Part shown: positions 18,691 to 25,837 of the stretch, piece after piece
How the letters are laid out: every line of letters starts with the position of its first letter
Numbering within the stretch: position 1 is the stretch's first letter
Assembly: GCF_019802345.1 (NCBI RefSeq)
Contig: NZ_JAINDZ010000018.1
Coordinates: 1-64,000, forward strand
Reading direction: 5' to 3'
DNA: 64,000 nt
Source: Methylosinus sp. Sm6
GTDB lineage: Bacteria; Pseudomonadota; Alphaproteobacteria; Rhizobiales; Beijerinckiaceae
Translations under genes and position numbers: made by a program
The notes under the pieces: generated by a model
Seen by the model: only the letters and a program-made list of their open reading frames with translations
What the model was told of the DNA's origin: nothing
Databases searched by the model: none

Positions 18691-19520
18691 TCGACCGCGG
18701 CTTCCAGACGCCGGGCCGGGACCCGGCTCGCCTCCTCCGGCGCAGGGGCCGGCTCGGCGGCGGGGACGGTCGCGGCGGCGCGCGCGGCGCGCCAGGCGGC
18801 GAGACGGCGCCACCAGGGCTCGCCGACATGCAGGTGGCGGCGCAGCGGCGTCTTCATGATCGCCAGCACGAGGCCGATGCTGAACAGGCACCACACCGCC
18901 GGCCATTCATTGATGTTGGAGGTGGTGAGGCTCGCGGCGAAGGGGCCCGCCACATAAGAAAACAGGGTGAAGCGCCAGCTGCCGATCAGCGCCGGCGTCA
19001 GGAAGGCGAGCAGCGGATAGGCGAGATAGCCGCGGCCGAGATAGGCGTTGTCGGCCATGCTGTTGCCGATGCCGTTGGTCGGCACCAGCCAGGCGAGATG
19101 CCATTCGCCGCGCACCGTGCACAGGAACTCGCCGCAGAGCGGGCGTCCCGGCTGGCAATGCCCGGCCCATTGGAACGGATAGAGCTGCACCAGCATGGAG
19201 ACGGCGCCGACGAAGCAGGCGGCGAACACGATCGGCGCGACGCGCCTGGCCGCCTCCTTGGGCATGAAGTAGAGCGCCACGGCGTTGATGAAGAAGGGCT
19301 GGAATGTAATGTGCAGATAGCCGAACAAGGTCATCATTTGATTGAGCGGCGAATCGCACTGGTCGAGCACCGAATAGCTGACCGCCTGCAACGCCTCCAT
19401 GCTGGAGAAATAGAGGAGGCAGCCCCAGAGCGCCAAAGGCTCTTTCTTGATCGCGCTATAGATCGCTCCGCCGACGCCCACCGTCGCCAGCACCGTCGAC
19501 GCTTCCCCACTCCAGCACAT
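18687..19520 (-). CDS. DUF5765 multi-pass membrane protein
   Basis: 277 residues beginning MCWSGEASTVLATVGVGG, the hallmark start of the DUF5765 family. About seven hydrophobic segments span residues 5-225; the loop with CQPGRPLCGEFLC (about 122-134) is cysteine-rich and may be disulphide-bonded. The C-terminal 45 residues are Ala/Pro/Arg-rich. The family has no known function. AGGG lies about 8 bases before the ATG. It is monocistronic, between a repeat cluster and a divergent coiled-coil protein gene. Confidence 0.8.
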   Translation of the reverse strand: MCWSGEASTVLATVGVGGAIYSAIKKEPLALWGCLLYFSSMEALQAVSYSVLDQCDSPLNQMMTLFGYLHITFQPFFINAVALYFMPKEAARRVAPIVFAACFVGAVSMLVQLYPFQWAGHCQPGRPLCGEFLCTVRGEWHLAWLVPTNGIGNSMADNAYLGRGYLAYPLLAFLTPALIGSWRFTLFSYVAGPFAASLTTSNINEWPAVWCLFSIGLVLAIMKTPLRRHLHVGEPWWRRLAAWRAARAAATVPAAEPAPAPEEASRVPARRLEAAVD

Positions 19521-19652
19521 GGAATGTACCCTATCTTTCTTCTAGTTGTGGCTCAGATAGACAATTTCCGCGCGTCTGTCGAGCGCCGTCGCGCTCAGGC
19601 CCCCCGCGGAGCTTCGTCGCAGGCGGACCCTGAAAGCGGCGAAGCTTTCGGC

Positions 19653-19669
19653 TTAACGGGCCATTAACC
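19653..19669. promoter_or_regulatory. CtrA-like box
   Basis: TTAA-CGGGCCA-TTAACC is a full match to the alphaproteobacterial CtrA consensus TTAA-N7-TTAAC. It lies 59 bases before the start of the coiled-coil protein gene at 19728 and about 133 before the divergent DUF5765 start. Confidence 0.5.
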
Positions 19670-19727
19670 ACAGCGGGCGGAGAGTGGCGCGACATCGACA
19701 GCTCGTCGCGTCGCCGCAGAGGCGCCC

Positions 19728-20243
19728 ATGCCGATCTTCGCCGCAAAGCCGTTCGGGGTTTTCTCGCCGCAAGGCCTGAGGCGGGCGGGCTTCGTCCTCG
19801 CGTCGATCGCTGTCGGCGCCGCGGCGGGCTTCGTGCTCGGCTCGCACACGGGAGTCAAGGATGGGCTGGAGGCGGGTCAGAGCATAGACGCGGAAACTCT
19901 GTCCAAGGCGCTCGCCTGGAAGCCGGAAGTCGCGTCGGTCGATCTGCGCCGGCGGCGCGAGATCGCGCAATTGCTGGATGACGTCCGTTCGGTCCGCGCT
20001 CAGCTCGAATCGCTGCGCCACGAACGCGAGGCGATGCGTCCCGGCGAGCGGCTGCGCGCTCTCGAATCGGCGCGGGATGTCGGCGGGGCGCGTCTCGACC
20101 GGATGGAGGCGCGCCTCTCGCGGATCGAGCGCGCGCAGATCGATCCGACGCCGACCGGCTCCTTGCCAAAGGCGGCCGAGCGCAAGGAGCCCCGCCCGGC
20201 CGCGCCGGAGCGGCCCAAATCCTTCGGCCGCGCCGGCATTTGA
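19728..20243 (+). CDS. Single-span membrane protein with coiled coil, unknown
   Basis: 171 residues. A membrane segment (about 20-40, AGFVLASIAVGAAAGFVLGS) is followed by a charged, probably coiled-coil region (about 72-135: ELxxxRHEREAMRPGERL and ARLDRMEARLSRIERAQ) and a Pro/Lys-rich tail. The N-terminus would be cytoplasmic and short. I do not recognise the family. GAGGCG precedes the ATG closely. The upstream CtrA-like box hints at cell-cycle or polar regulation, but that is inference. Confidence 0.65.
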   Translation: MPIFAAKPFGVFSPQGLRRAGFVLASIAVGAAAGFVLGSHTGVKDGLEAGQSIDAETLSKALAWKPEVASVDLRRRREIAQLLDDVRSVRAQLESLRHEREAMRPGERLRALESARDVGGARLDRMEARLSRIERAQIDPTPTGSLPKAAERKEPRPAAPERPKSFGRAGI

Positions 20244-20303
20244 GCCGGGCTGCCCGCTCGGCTCCGGAGGGTCCTTATCGCTCGGGCCCGCCGTTCGTCG
20301 CGT

Positions 20304-20771
20304 TCACCTCACCCGTGTCAATTGCCCACGCAGCGCGCCTTCGGGATGCTTGTCGGTGTGGACGTTGAAATACCACTTGCCGCTCTCGAGCTGCTTGACC
20401 TGCTGGGCGTCGAGCGTCGCCTGACCCTCGAACTTGCCGCCCGTGGCGTCGACTGGCAGCACGGGAGGCGCGTTCTGGCCGGGGCCTGCGGGCCCGTGGA
20501 AATGCGCCTGCGTCTCCTCGCTCCGCAGGCCTTTGTAATGGCCTTTCCAGGTGATCTTCTTCGAAGCCGGATCGAGCTTGACCTCGATCTCTCCCGTGGC
20601 CTTGCTGCCGCTCGGGGGAGTTTCGGCGCCGCCGGTGAGATCGCCCTTGAACATGATGACTTCGGCCATCGCCGGCGCGGCCGAGAGGACGAGCGCGAGG
20701 GCCGCCGCGAGCGGCAGCTTTCCCGATGCGCTCCTGTCGATAGCGTTCTTGTCGATAGCGTTCCTGGACAT
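20304..20771 (-). CDS. CHRD-domain secreted protein
   Basis: 155 residues with an N-terminal signal peptide ending near AMA|EV (about residue 36) and one CHRD domain (about 38-150: DLTGGAETPPSGSKATGEIE, AHFHGPAGPGQNAPPV, GKWYFNVHTDKHPEGALRGQ). CHRD domains occur in chordin and in many exported bacterial proteins of unknown role. GGGAGG sits 6 bases before the ATG. The leader shows a small tandem duplication (NAIDKNAID) caused by a 15-base repeat in the DNA. Confidence 0.85.
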   Translation of the reverse strand: MSRNAIDKNAIDRSASGKLPLAAALALVLSAAPAMAEVIMFKGDLTGGAETPPSGSKATGEIEVKLDPASKKITWKGHYKGLRSEETQAHFHGPAGPGQNAPPVLPVDATGGKFEGQATLDAQQVKQLESGKWYFNVHTDKHPEGALRGQLTRVR

Positions 20772-20940
20772 TCCGGACCTCCCGTGTCAAATGGCGGACG
20801 AACGCCCCCGAGGCGCCTCCACCTAACGCGCCTGCGGCCGGCTTCAAGCCTGAGCTCGTCCGGCGGCGGGGCGAGGGAGCGCCCGGTTCACCCTTCTCGA
20901 CGCGAGCAATCCCAGCACGAGCCAACTCAGGACGCGCATC

Positions 20941-21273
20941 ATGGCCGACCCGTTCAACGACATCAGCCTCGACGATTTGAAGAGCGGCATCGCCGACGGC
21001 TCGATCATTCTCATCGATGTGCGCGAGGCCGACGAATACGCCTCCGGCCATATCGACGGCGCCTTGTTCAATCCGCTCTCGCGGTTCGATCCGACGCAGA
21101 TTCCGCGGCCGGCGGAGAACCAGAAGGTCGTGGTCTATTGCCGCTCCGGCAAGCGTTCGGTGAGCGCGATGGAGCAGGCGCGCCTCTTCGGCCGCCGCGA
21201 TGTGAACACGCATTTCGGCGGCGGCATTCTCGGCTGGCAGAAGGCGGGCGAGCCGGTCGTTCCGGGCATGTGA
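20941..21273 (+). CDS. Rhodanese-like protein
   Basis: 110-residue single rhodanese domain: IILIDVREADEYASGHIDGA and the active-site loop VVYCRSGKRSVSA with catalytic Cys. It probably carries persulphide sulphur, with a thiosulphate or thiol-dependent donor. It is located 16 bases before opgH, so the two may share a transcript, though no functional link is evident. Confidence 0.88.
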   Translation: MADPFNDISLDDLKSGIADGSIILIDVREADEYASGHIDGALFNPLSRFDPTQIPRPAENQKVVVYCRSGKRSVSAMEQARLFGRRDVNTHFGGGILGWQKAGEPVVPGM

Positions 21274-21289
21274 CAGGGGCGTTCGCCTC

Positions 21290-23038
21290 ATGAAAGGCGC
21301 GGAGTTGCGGCCGCCCGCGGGCGCGCGCATGCTGTTTCGACGCGCGCTCGCCGCGCTCTTCTGCTTTGCCCTGTGGGGCGCGCTCGTCCATTGGCTCGCG
21401 GCGATCCTCGGCCATGACGGCTGGAGCCCGATCGGCCTGCTGATTCTCCTCTGCTTCGCCCTCGCCTCGCCGTGGACCGTGCTCGGCGCGGTCAATGCCG
21501 CTCTGGGCTTCTGGCTGCTGCATGTTCGCGGCGACGCGCTCGCCGCCGTCGCTCCTTTCGCAGAGGCCGGCCATTCGGGGCGGCCGCTGGCTTCGCGCAC
21601 GGCGGTGCTGCTCACCATCCGCAACGAGGACGCCGAACGCGCCTTCGCGCGCGTCGAGGCGGTGAAGAGGAGCGTCGACGCGACGGGCGAGGGCGCCGCA
21701 TTCGACTGGTTCGTCCTGAGCGACACCAGCGATCCCGACATCGCAGCGCGGGAAGACGCGCTGTTCGACGCCTGGCGGGAGACAGAAGGGACGCGGAGCG
21801 GCCGTCTCCATTATCGCCGCCGCGCCGCGAACCGCGGCTACAAGGCCGGCAATATCGCCGATTTCTGCCGGCGCTGGGGCGATGGCTACGAATTCATGAT
21901 TCCGCTCGACGCCGACAGCCTCATGGACGGCGAGACGATCCTGAGCCTCGCGCGCATCGGCGAGGCCGATCCGAAGATCGGCGTCATTCAGAGCCTCGTC
22001 GTCGGCGCGCCGTCGCGCTCCGCCTTCGCCCGCATGTTCCAATTCGGCATGCGGGCCGGAATGCGCGCCTATTCCATGGGGGCGGCCTGGTGGGCGGGCG
22101 ATTGCGGACCCTTCTGGGGCCATAATGCGCTGGTGCGCGTCGCGCCCTTCGAGCAGCATTGCCGGCTGCCGAAGCTGCGCGGCGGCGGGCATATTCTCTC
22201 GCATGATCAGATCGAGGCGGCGCTGATGCGCCGCGCCGGCTACGAGGTGCGGCTGCTGCCGGCGGAGACCGGCAGCTTCGAGGAGAATCCGCCGACCCTG
22301 CCGGAGTTCATGCGCCGCGAGCTGCGCTGGTGCCGCGGCAACATGCAATATGTCGAGCTGCTGACCCTCCCCGGGCTGCTGCCGATGAGCCGGTTTCATC
22401 TCGTGTGGGCCATCAGCATGTTCATCGGCGCGCCCGCCTGGACGGCGATCATCGCCCTTTCCGCGGTGCTGCCGCATGTCGAGGACATGGCGGATTTCCC
22501 CATCGACTCCGCCGGCGATTTCTATATGGCGTTTCTTCTCCTGCATCTTTCGCCCAAGCTCGCCGGCTATGCGGATGCGGCGCTGGCGCCGGGAGGGCTG
22601 CGGCGCTATGGCGGGCGCCTGCGGTTTTGCGTCGGCGCTTCGCTCGAGATTTGCGCGTCCTTCGTCATCGGCGCGGCCACCACATTGGCGGTCGCCGGCT
22701 GCCTGCTGAAGCTCGACGATCGCTCCGGCCGCGAATGGCGCGGGCAGAAGCGCGACGCCCATCGCCTGTCCTGGCGCGGCGCGGCGCGCGAGCTGTGGCC
22801 GCAGCTCCTGTTCGGCGTCCCGGTGCTCATGCTCGCGGCGGAGGCTTCGCCGGCGCTGCTCCTCGCATCGCTGCCGCTCACCATCGGCTATGTGGCCGCC
22901 ATCCCTTTCGCTGTGGCGAGCGCGTCGCCCTGGCTCGGGCGCGCGTTCCAGACGGCGGGCCTCTGCGCGACGCCGGAGGAGCTCGACCCGCCGGCCCTGC
23001 TGCGGGACGCCGCGTCGGACCGCAGGGCGATGGGGTGA
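21290..23038 (+). CDS. opgH: Glucans biosynthesis glucosyltransferase (OpgH/MdoH)
   Basis: 582-residue inner-membrane GT2 glycosyltransferase of the OpgH type. Two N-terminal membrane spans (about 15-70) lead into the catalytic domain: TAVLLTIRNEDAERAFARVE, NRGYKAGNIADFC, MIPLDADSLMDG (DxD) and the RELRWCRGNMQY segment (QxxRW-like). Several membrane spans follow (about 375-560). It polymerises UDP-glucose into osmoregulated periplasmic glucan. It is shorter than E. coli MdoH (about 850). The usual partner opgG/mdoG is not adjacent. Confidence 0.9.
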   Translation: MKGAELRPPAGARMLFRRALAALFCFALWGALVHWLAAILGHDGWSPIGLLILLCFALASPWTVLGAVNAALGFWLLHVRGDALAAVAPFAEAGHSGRPLASRTAVLLTIRNEDAERAFARVEAVKRSVDATGEGAAFDWFVLSDTSDPDIAAREDALFDAWRETEGTRSGRLHYRRRAANRGYKAGNIADFCRRWGDGYEFMIPLDADSLMDGETILSLARIGEADPKIGVIQSLVVGAPSRSAFARMFQFGMRAGMRAYSMGAAWWAGDCGPFWGHNALVRVAPFEQHCRLPKLRGGGHILSHDQIEAALMRRAGYEVRLLPAETGSFEENPPTLPEFMRRELRWCRGNMQYVELLTLPGLLPMSRFHLVWAISMFIGAPAWTAIIALSAVLPHVEDMADFPIDSAGDFYMAFLLLHLSPKLAGYADAALAPGGLRRYGGRLRFCVGASLEICASFVIGAATTLAVAGCLLKLDDRSGREWRGQKRDAHRLSWRGAARELWPQLLFGVPVLMLAAEASPALLLASLPLTIGYVAAIPFAVASASPWLGRAFQTAGLCATPEELDPPALLRDAASDRRAMG

Positions 23039-23054
23039 AGGATAAAATCCCCAG

Positions 23055-23175
23055 CCCTCGTCTTGAGGAGCCGCCGCAGGCGGCGTCTCGAAGGATGGCC
23101 GTGGAGCGCAATCAAAGATTTCTCCCCGTCGCCGTCCTTCGAGACGCCCGCTTCGCAGGCTCCTCGGGACGAGGG
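23055..23175. repeat. Long imperfect palindrome of Rhizobiales type
   Basis: Arms 23055-23096 (CCCTCGTCTTGAGGAG through CGTCTCGAAGGAT) and 23134-23175 (GTCCTTCGAGACG through CTCCTCGGGACGAGGG) are imperfect reverse complements. I recognise this as a widespread Rhizobiales intergenic element. It lies between opgH and a convergent small gene. Confidence 0.75.
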
Positions 23176-23224
23176 GTTAGGGATATCGTCCTTCACCCGG
23201 TTCCCCTGCGTCGGACGGCGCCGT

Positions 23225-23611
23225 CTATTGACGCGATATAGAGGCGGGAGGCGGCGCCTCGACCAGCTCCGTCAGCTGCGCCGACAATTCGGCGGCGAGG
23301 GCGAGGGGCAGAGCGAAGCTCGCGCGGTCGCCCTCGGGCGATGTCAGCGTGAGCAGCACATGGCCGCCCAGCATCTCGCGGGCGAGGGTCGCCTCGCGGA
23401 CCGGGGAGGCCAGCACGGCCTCGACGTCGCCGCTCGCCGCCTGGCGCGCCGCGAGGCTCTGCTCGCGCAGCGCCAGCGCCGAGCGCGTGAGCGAGAGAAT
23501 ATCGGCGGCGGTGAGGGGAATCCTGGCCGTCACGCCGTCGTCGCCGGTGCGGCTGAGGACGAATCCCTCGCCATCGGGATCGAGGCTGAGGCCGAACGGC
23601 GCCTCGGACAT
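23225..23611 (-). CDS. Conserved small protein, unknown
   Basis: 128 residues, acidic and soluble, with no signal peptide or membrane span. It reads as alternating beta strands and one helix (LTAADILSLTRSALALREQS), then REMLGGHVLLTLTSPEGDR. I do not recognise a family. GAGGAGC lies about 10 bases before the ATG. Codon use looks like a real gene. It is convergent with opgH and divergent from the NDUFA12 gene. Confidence 0.6.
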   Translation of the reverse strand: MSEAPFGLSLDPDGEGFVLSRTGDDGVTARIPLTAADILSLTRSALALREQSLAARQAASGDVEAVLASPVREATLAREMLGGHVLLTLTSPEGDRASFALPLALAAELSAQLTELVEAPPPASISRQ

Positions 23612-23810
23612 GGATTCTTTGCTCCTCGCGGCTCCTCGGAGCGGCCCGCGTCAGGCGACACGCGCCTCTCTTTCAAAAGCGGTTTATGCGCAAATGCGGC
23701 TTCGGCCAAGCCCGAAGGGGTGCGGAAGCGTCGGTCCGCGGTCCTCTCGACTGGACATCGCGCGCGAGTAACGCAATAAGGAGCCACGCAATCTCGAGGA
23801 CGCTCGCGAC

Positions 23811-24218
23811 ATGTCCTACATTATTCGCTTCTTCACCTGGTGGAATCGGGCGACGCTCAGCACGGGCCTGTGGACGCTGCTCTATGGCGAGCGCGTCGGC
23901 TCGGATGAATTCGGCAATGTCTATTACCGGCGCCGGGGCGGCAAGAAGGACAAGGCGCTCGGCATCGAGCGCCGCTGGGTGATCTACAAGGGCTATGCCG
24001 AGGGCTCGGCGACGCCGCCCGGCTGGTACGGCTGGCTCCATCACACCGTCGACACGCCGCCCACCGAGGAGCGCTACGCTCCGAAGGAGTGGGAACTGCC
24101 GCATATGCCCAATCTGACCGGCACGCCCGCCGCCTATCGGCCGCCGGGATCGATCCTTTCCACGGGCCGGCGCGCGCCGGCCGGCGGCGATTATCAGGCC
24201 TGGACGCCGGAGGGCTGA
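23811..24218 (+). CDS. NADH:ubiquinone oxidoreductase subunit NDUFA12
   Basis: 135-residue supernumerary complex I subunit shared by alphaproteobacteria and mitochondria (B17.2/NDUFA12). Landmarks are GERVGSDEFGNVYYRRR, RRWVIYKGYAEGSATPPGWYG, WLHHTVDTPP and the HMPNLTGTPAAYRPPGSIL tail. It sits on the matrix/cytoplasmic side of complex I. Adjacent DUF2155 and aat genes are the usual neighbours in Rhizobiales. Confidence 0.93.
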   Translation: MSYIIRFFTWWNRATLSTGLWTLLYGERVGSDEFGNVYYRRRGGKKDKALGIERRWVIYKGYAEGSATPPGWYGWLHHTVDTPPTEERYAPKEWELPHMPNLTGTPAAYRPPGSILSTGRRAPAGGDYQAWTPEG

Positions 24219-24328
24219 GGCGCGTCTCGCGCCCGACCATCGATCCGCCACGCTTCTCTGCTCGTTTTCGGGCGCATGCAGCTCGGGCGCTTCGTCCCGA
24301 GTCCGAGACCGGAAGCCGCAATCCGCTC

Positions 24329-25024
24329 ATGACGTTCCGCTCCCGCCTTCGCGCGATCCCGCGCCGCCTTCCGCTCGGCGGGGCGGCGGTCCTCGCCCTC
24401 TGCGCCGGCGCGGCCGCCGATCCGATCCGGCATCCGACCGCGGTCTTCGCCGGCCTCGACAAGACCACCGGCCGCATCATCAATTTCGACGTGGCGATCG
24501 ACGAGACGGTGCAGTTCGGCTCGCTGCAGATCACGCCGCGCGTCTGCAACACGCGGCCGCAGACCGAGGCACCGCAGACGACGGGCTTCGTCGAGGTCGA
24601 CGACCAGGACCCGGTCAAGAACGAGGCCAAGCGCGTCTTCTCCGGCTGGATGTTCGCGGCGAGCCCGGGCCTGCACGGCGTCGAGCATCCCGTCTATGAC
24701 GTGTGGCTGACCGACTGCAGAGGCGGCAAGGAAACCGTTCAGGCGCCGCAGCCGGCGGACGCCGCCGCTCAGGCCGGCGCGGCCGCTCCGGCTCCGGCCG
24801 AGAAGAAGCGCACGCGCTCGCGCAAGGTGGAGCCGGTCGCGCCGACTCCGATCGAAGCGGCGCCGATCGGCCCGCGCGACTCCGTCGCGCCGGAAGCGCC
24901 CTTCGAGGACGCCGTCGCGCCGCCGCCCGAGCCCGAGAAGAAGAAATCGAAGAAGAAGTCCAGGAGCCAGCCGGGCGGGGAAGCGCCGCGTCCTAGCGCG
25001 CCGTCTCCGCTGTTTCCCTTCTGA
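24329..25024 (+). CDS. DUF2155-domain periplasmic protein
   Basis: 231 residues from ATG 24329. A signal peptide (to about residue 30, ending CAGAAADP) precedes the DUF2155 domain (about 33-135: RIINFDVAIDETVQFGSLQI, RVCNTRPQTEAPQTTGFVEV, VFSGWMFAASPGLHGVEHPV, YDVWLTDC), with two conserved cysteines. The C-terminal 95 residues are Pro/Lys/Glu-rich. Function is unknown; position between NDUFA12 and aat is conserved. Its 3' end overlaps the convergent aat gene by 32 bases. The frame upstream overlaps NDUFA12 in another frame and is not coding. Confidence 0.88.
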   Translation: MTFRSRLRAIPRRLPLGGAAVLALCAGAAADPIRHPTAVFAGLDKTTGRIINFDVAIDETVQFGSLQITPRVCNTRPQTEAPQTTGFVEVDDQDPVKNEAKRVFSGWMFAASPGLHGVEHPVYDVWLTDCRGGKETVQAPQPADAAAQAGAAAPAPAEKKRTRSRKVEPVAPTPIEAAPIGPRDSVAPEAPFEDAVAPPPEPEKKKSKKKSRSQPGGEAPRPSAPSPLFPF

Positions 25025-25697
25025 TCGCGCCCTCGCTCAACATTTCGACGATCTCCTGTCCCGAAAGCCGGACATCGTCGCGCCAGGCGTCGGCCCGGGG
25101 CGAAAGCGCGAGCGCGCGCTCGAGCCGGTCGTGATAGGCGTCGCGGCTGATCTCGACCGCGCCGAGCGAGGCGAGATGCGTGGTCATGAACTGCGTGTCG
25201 AGCAAGCAGAAGCCGGCGCTGCGCAGCCGCGCGACGAGATGTGAGAGCGCCACCTTCGACGCGTCGGTCTCGCGGTGAAACATGCTCTCGCCGAAGAAGG
25301 CGGCGCGCAGGGCGACGCCGTAGAGGCCGCCGACGAGAGCGCCCGCCCGCCAGCACTCGACCGTATGAACGAAGCCGAGATCGAACAGCTCCCGATAGAG
25401 GCGCCGGATTTCGGAATTGATCCAGGTGTTTTCCCGCTTCGGCGCGGAGGCCGCGCAGGCGTCGATGACGGCGTCGAAATCCCGGTCGATATGGACCTCG
25501 AATCGGTCCTGGCGGATCGTCTTGGCGAGGGAGCGCGAGACCTTGAACGCGTCGAGCGGAAAAATCGCGCGTTCCTGCGGGTCGACCCAGAACAGCTGCT
25601 CCTCCTCCGCGCTCTCGGCCATCGGGAACAGGCCGATGGAATAGGCGCGCAAGAGAATCTGCGGCGTGATCGCGTAGCTGGCGCTGGGGCGGGACAT
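24993..25697 (-). CDS. aat: Leucyl/phenylalanyl-tRNA-protein transferase
   Basis: 234 residues. Signatures are LLRAYSIGLFPMAES, FWVDPQERAIFPLD, WINSEIRRLYRELFDLGFVH, GGLYGVALRAAFFGESMFHR and LLDTQFMTTHLASLGAVEI. It adds Leu or Phe to proteins with N-terminal Arg/Lys, marking them for ClpS/ClpAP. The start MSRPSASYAITP (25697) matches alphaproteobacterial homologues; MRYNPKMSR (25715) is possible, and the longer frame runs into a repeat. Confidence 0.93.
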   Translation of the reverse strand: MSRPSASYAITPQILLRAYSIGLFPMAESAEEEQLFWVDPQERAIFPLDAFKVSRSLAKTIRQDRFEVHIDRDFDAVIDACAASAPKRENTWINSEIRRLYRELFDLGFVHTVECWRAGALVGGLYGVALRAAFFGESMFHRETDASKVALSHLVARLRSAGFCLLDTQFMTTHLASLGAVEISRDAYHDRLERALALSPRADAWRDDVRLSGQEIVEMLSEGAIRRETAETAR

Positions 25698-25756
25698 TTT
25701 CGGATTGTAGCGCATCGCGCGCCGGAATCGAGAGCGACGACCCGCTCCTTCGCCGG

Positions 25757-25830
25757 CATTGCGAGGAGCGTGGCTAACGAAGCGATCCGGCGCGCCCTCC
25801 ACGGCGGCAGGATTGCTTCGCTTCGCCGAA
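25757..25830. repeat. Dispersed repeat with GCGAGGAGCG / ATTGCTTCG arms
   Basis: CATTGCGAGGAGCG at the left and GGATTGCTTCGCTTCGC at the right form a degenerate inverted repeat (CGAAGCGATCC 25778-25788 against GGATTGCTTCG 25810-25820). This is a common Bradyrhizobium/Rhizobiales intergenic element. It fills the gap between aat and the CoA-transferase gene. Confidence 0.65.
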
Positions 25831-25837
25831 CGAGAGA

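Noticed and set aside
21068-22762. 564-codon minus-strand frame
   Set aside because: Antisense to opgH; no recognisable domains.
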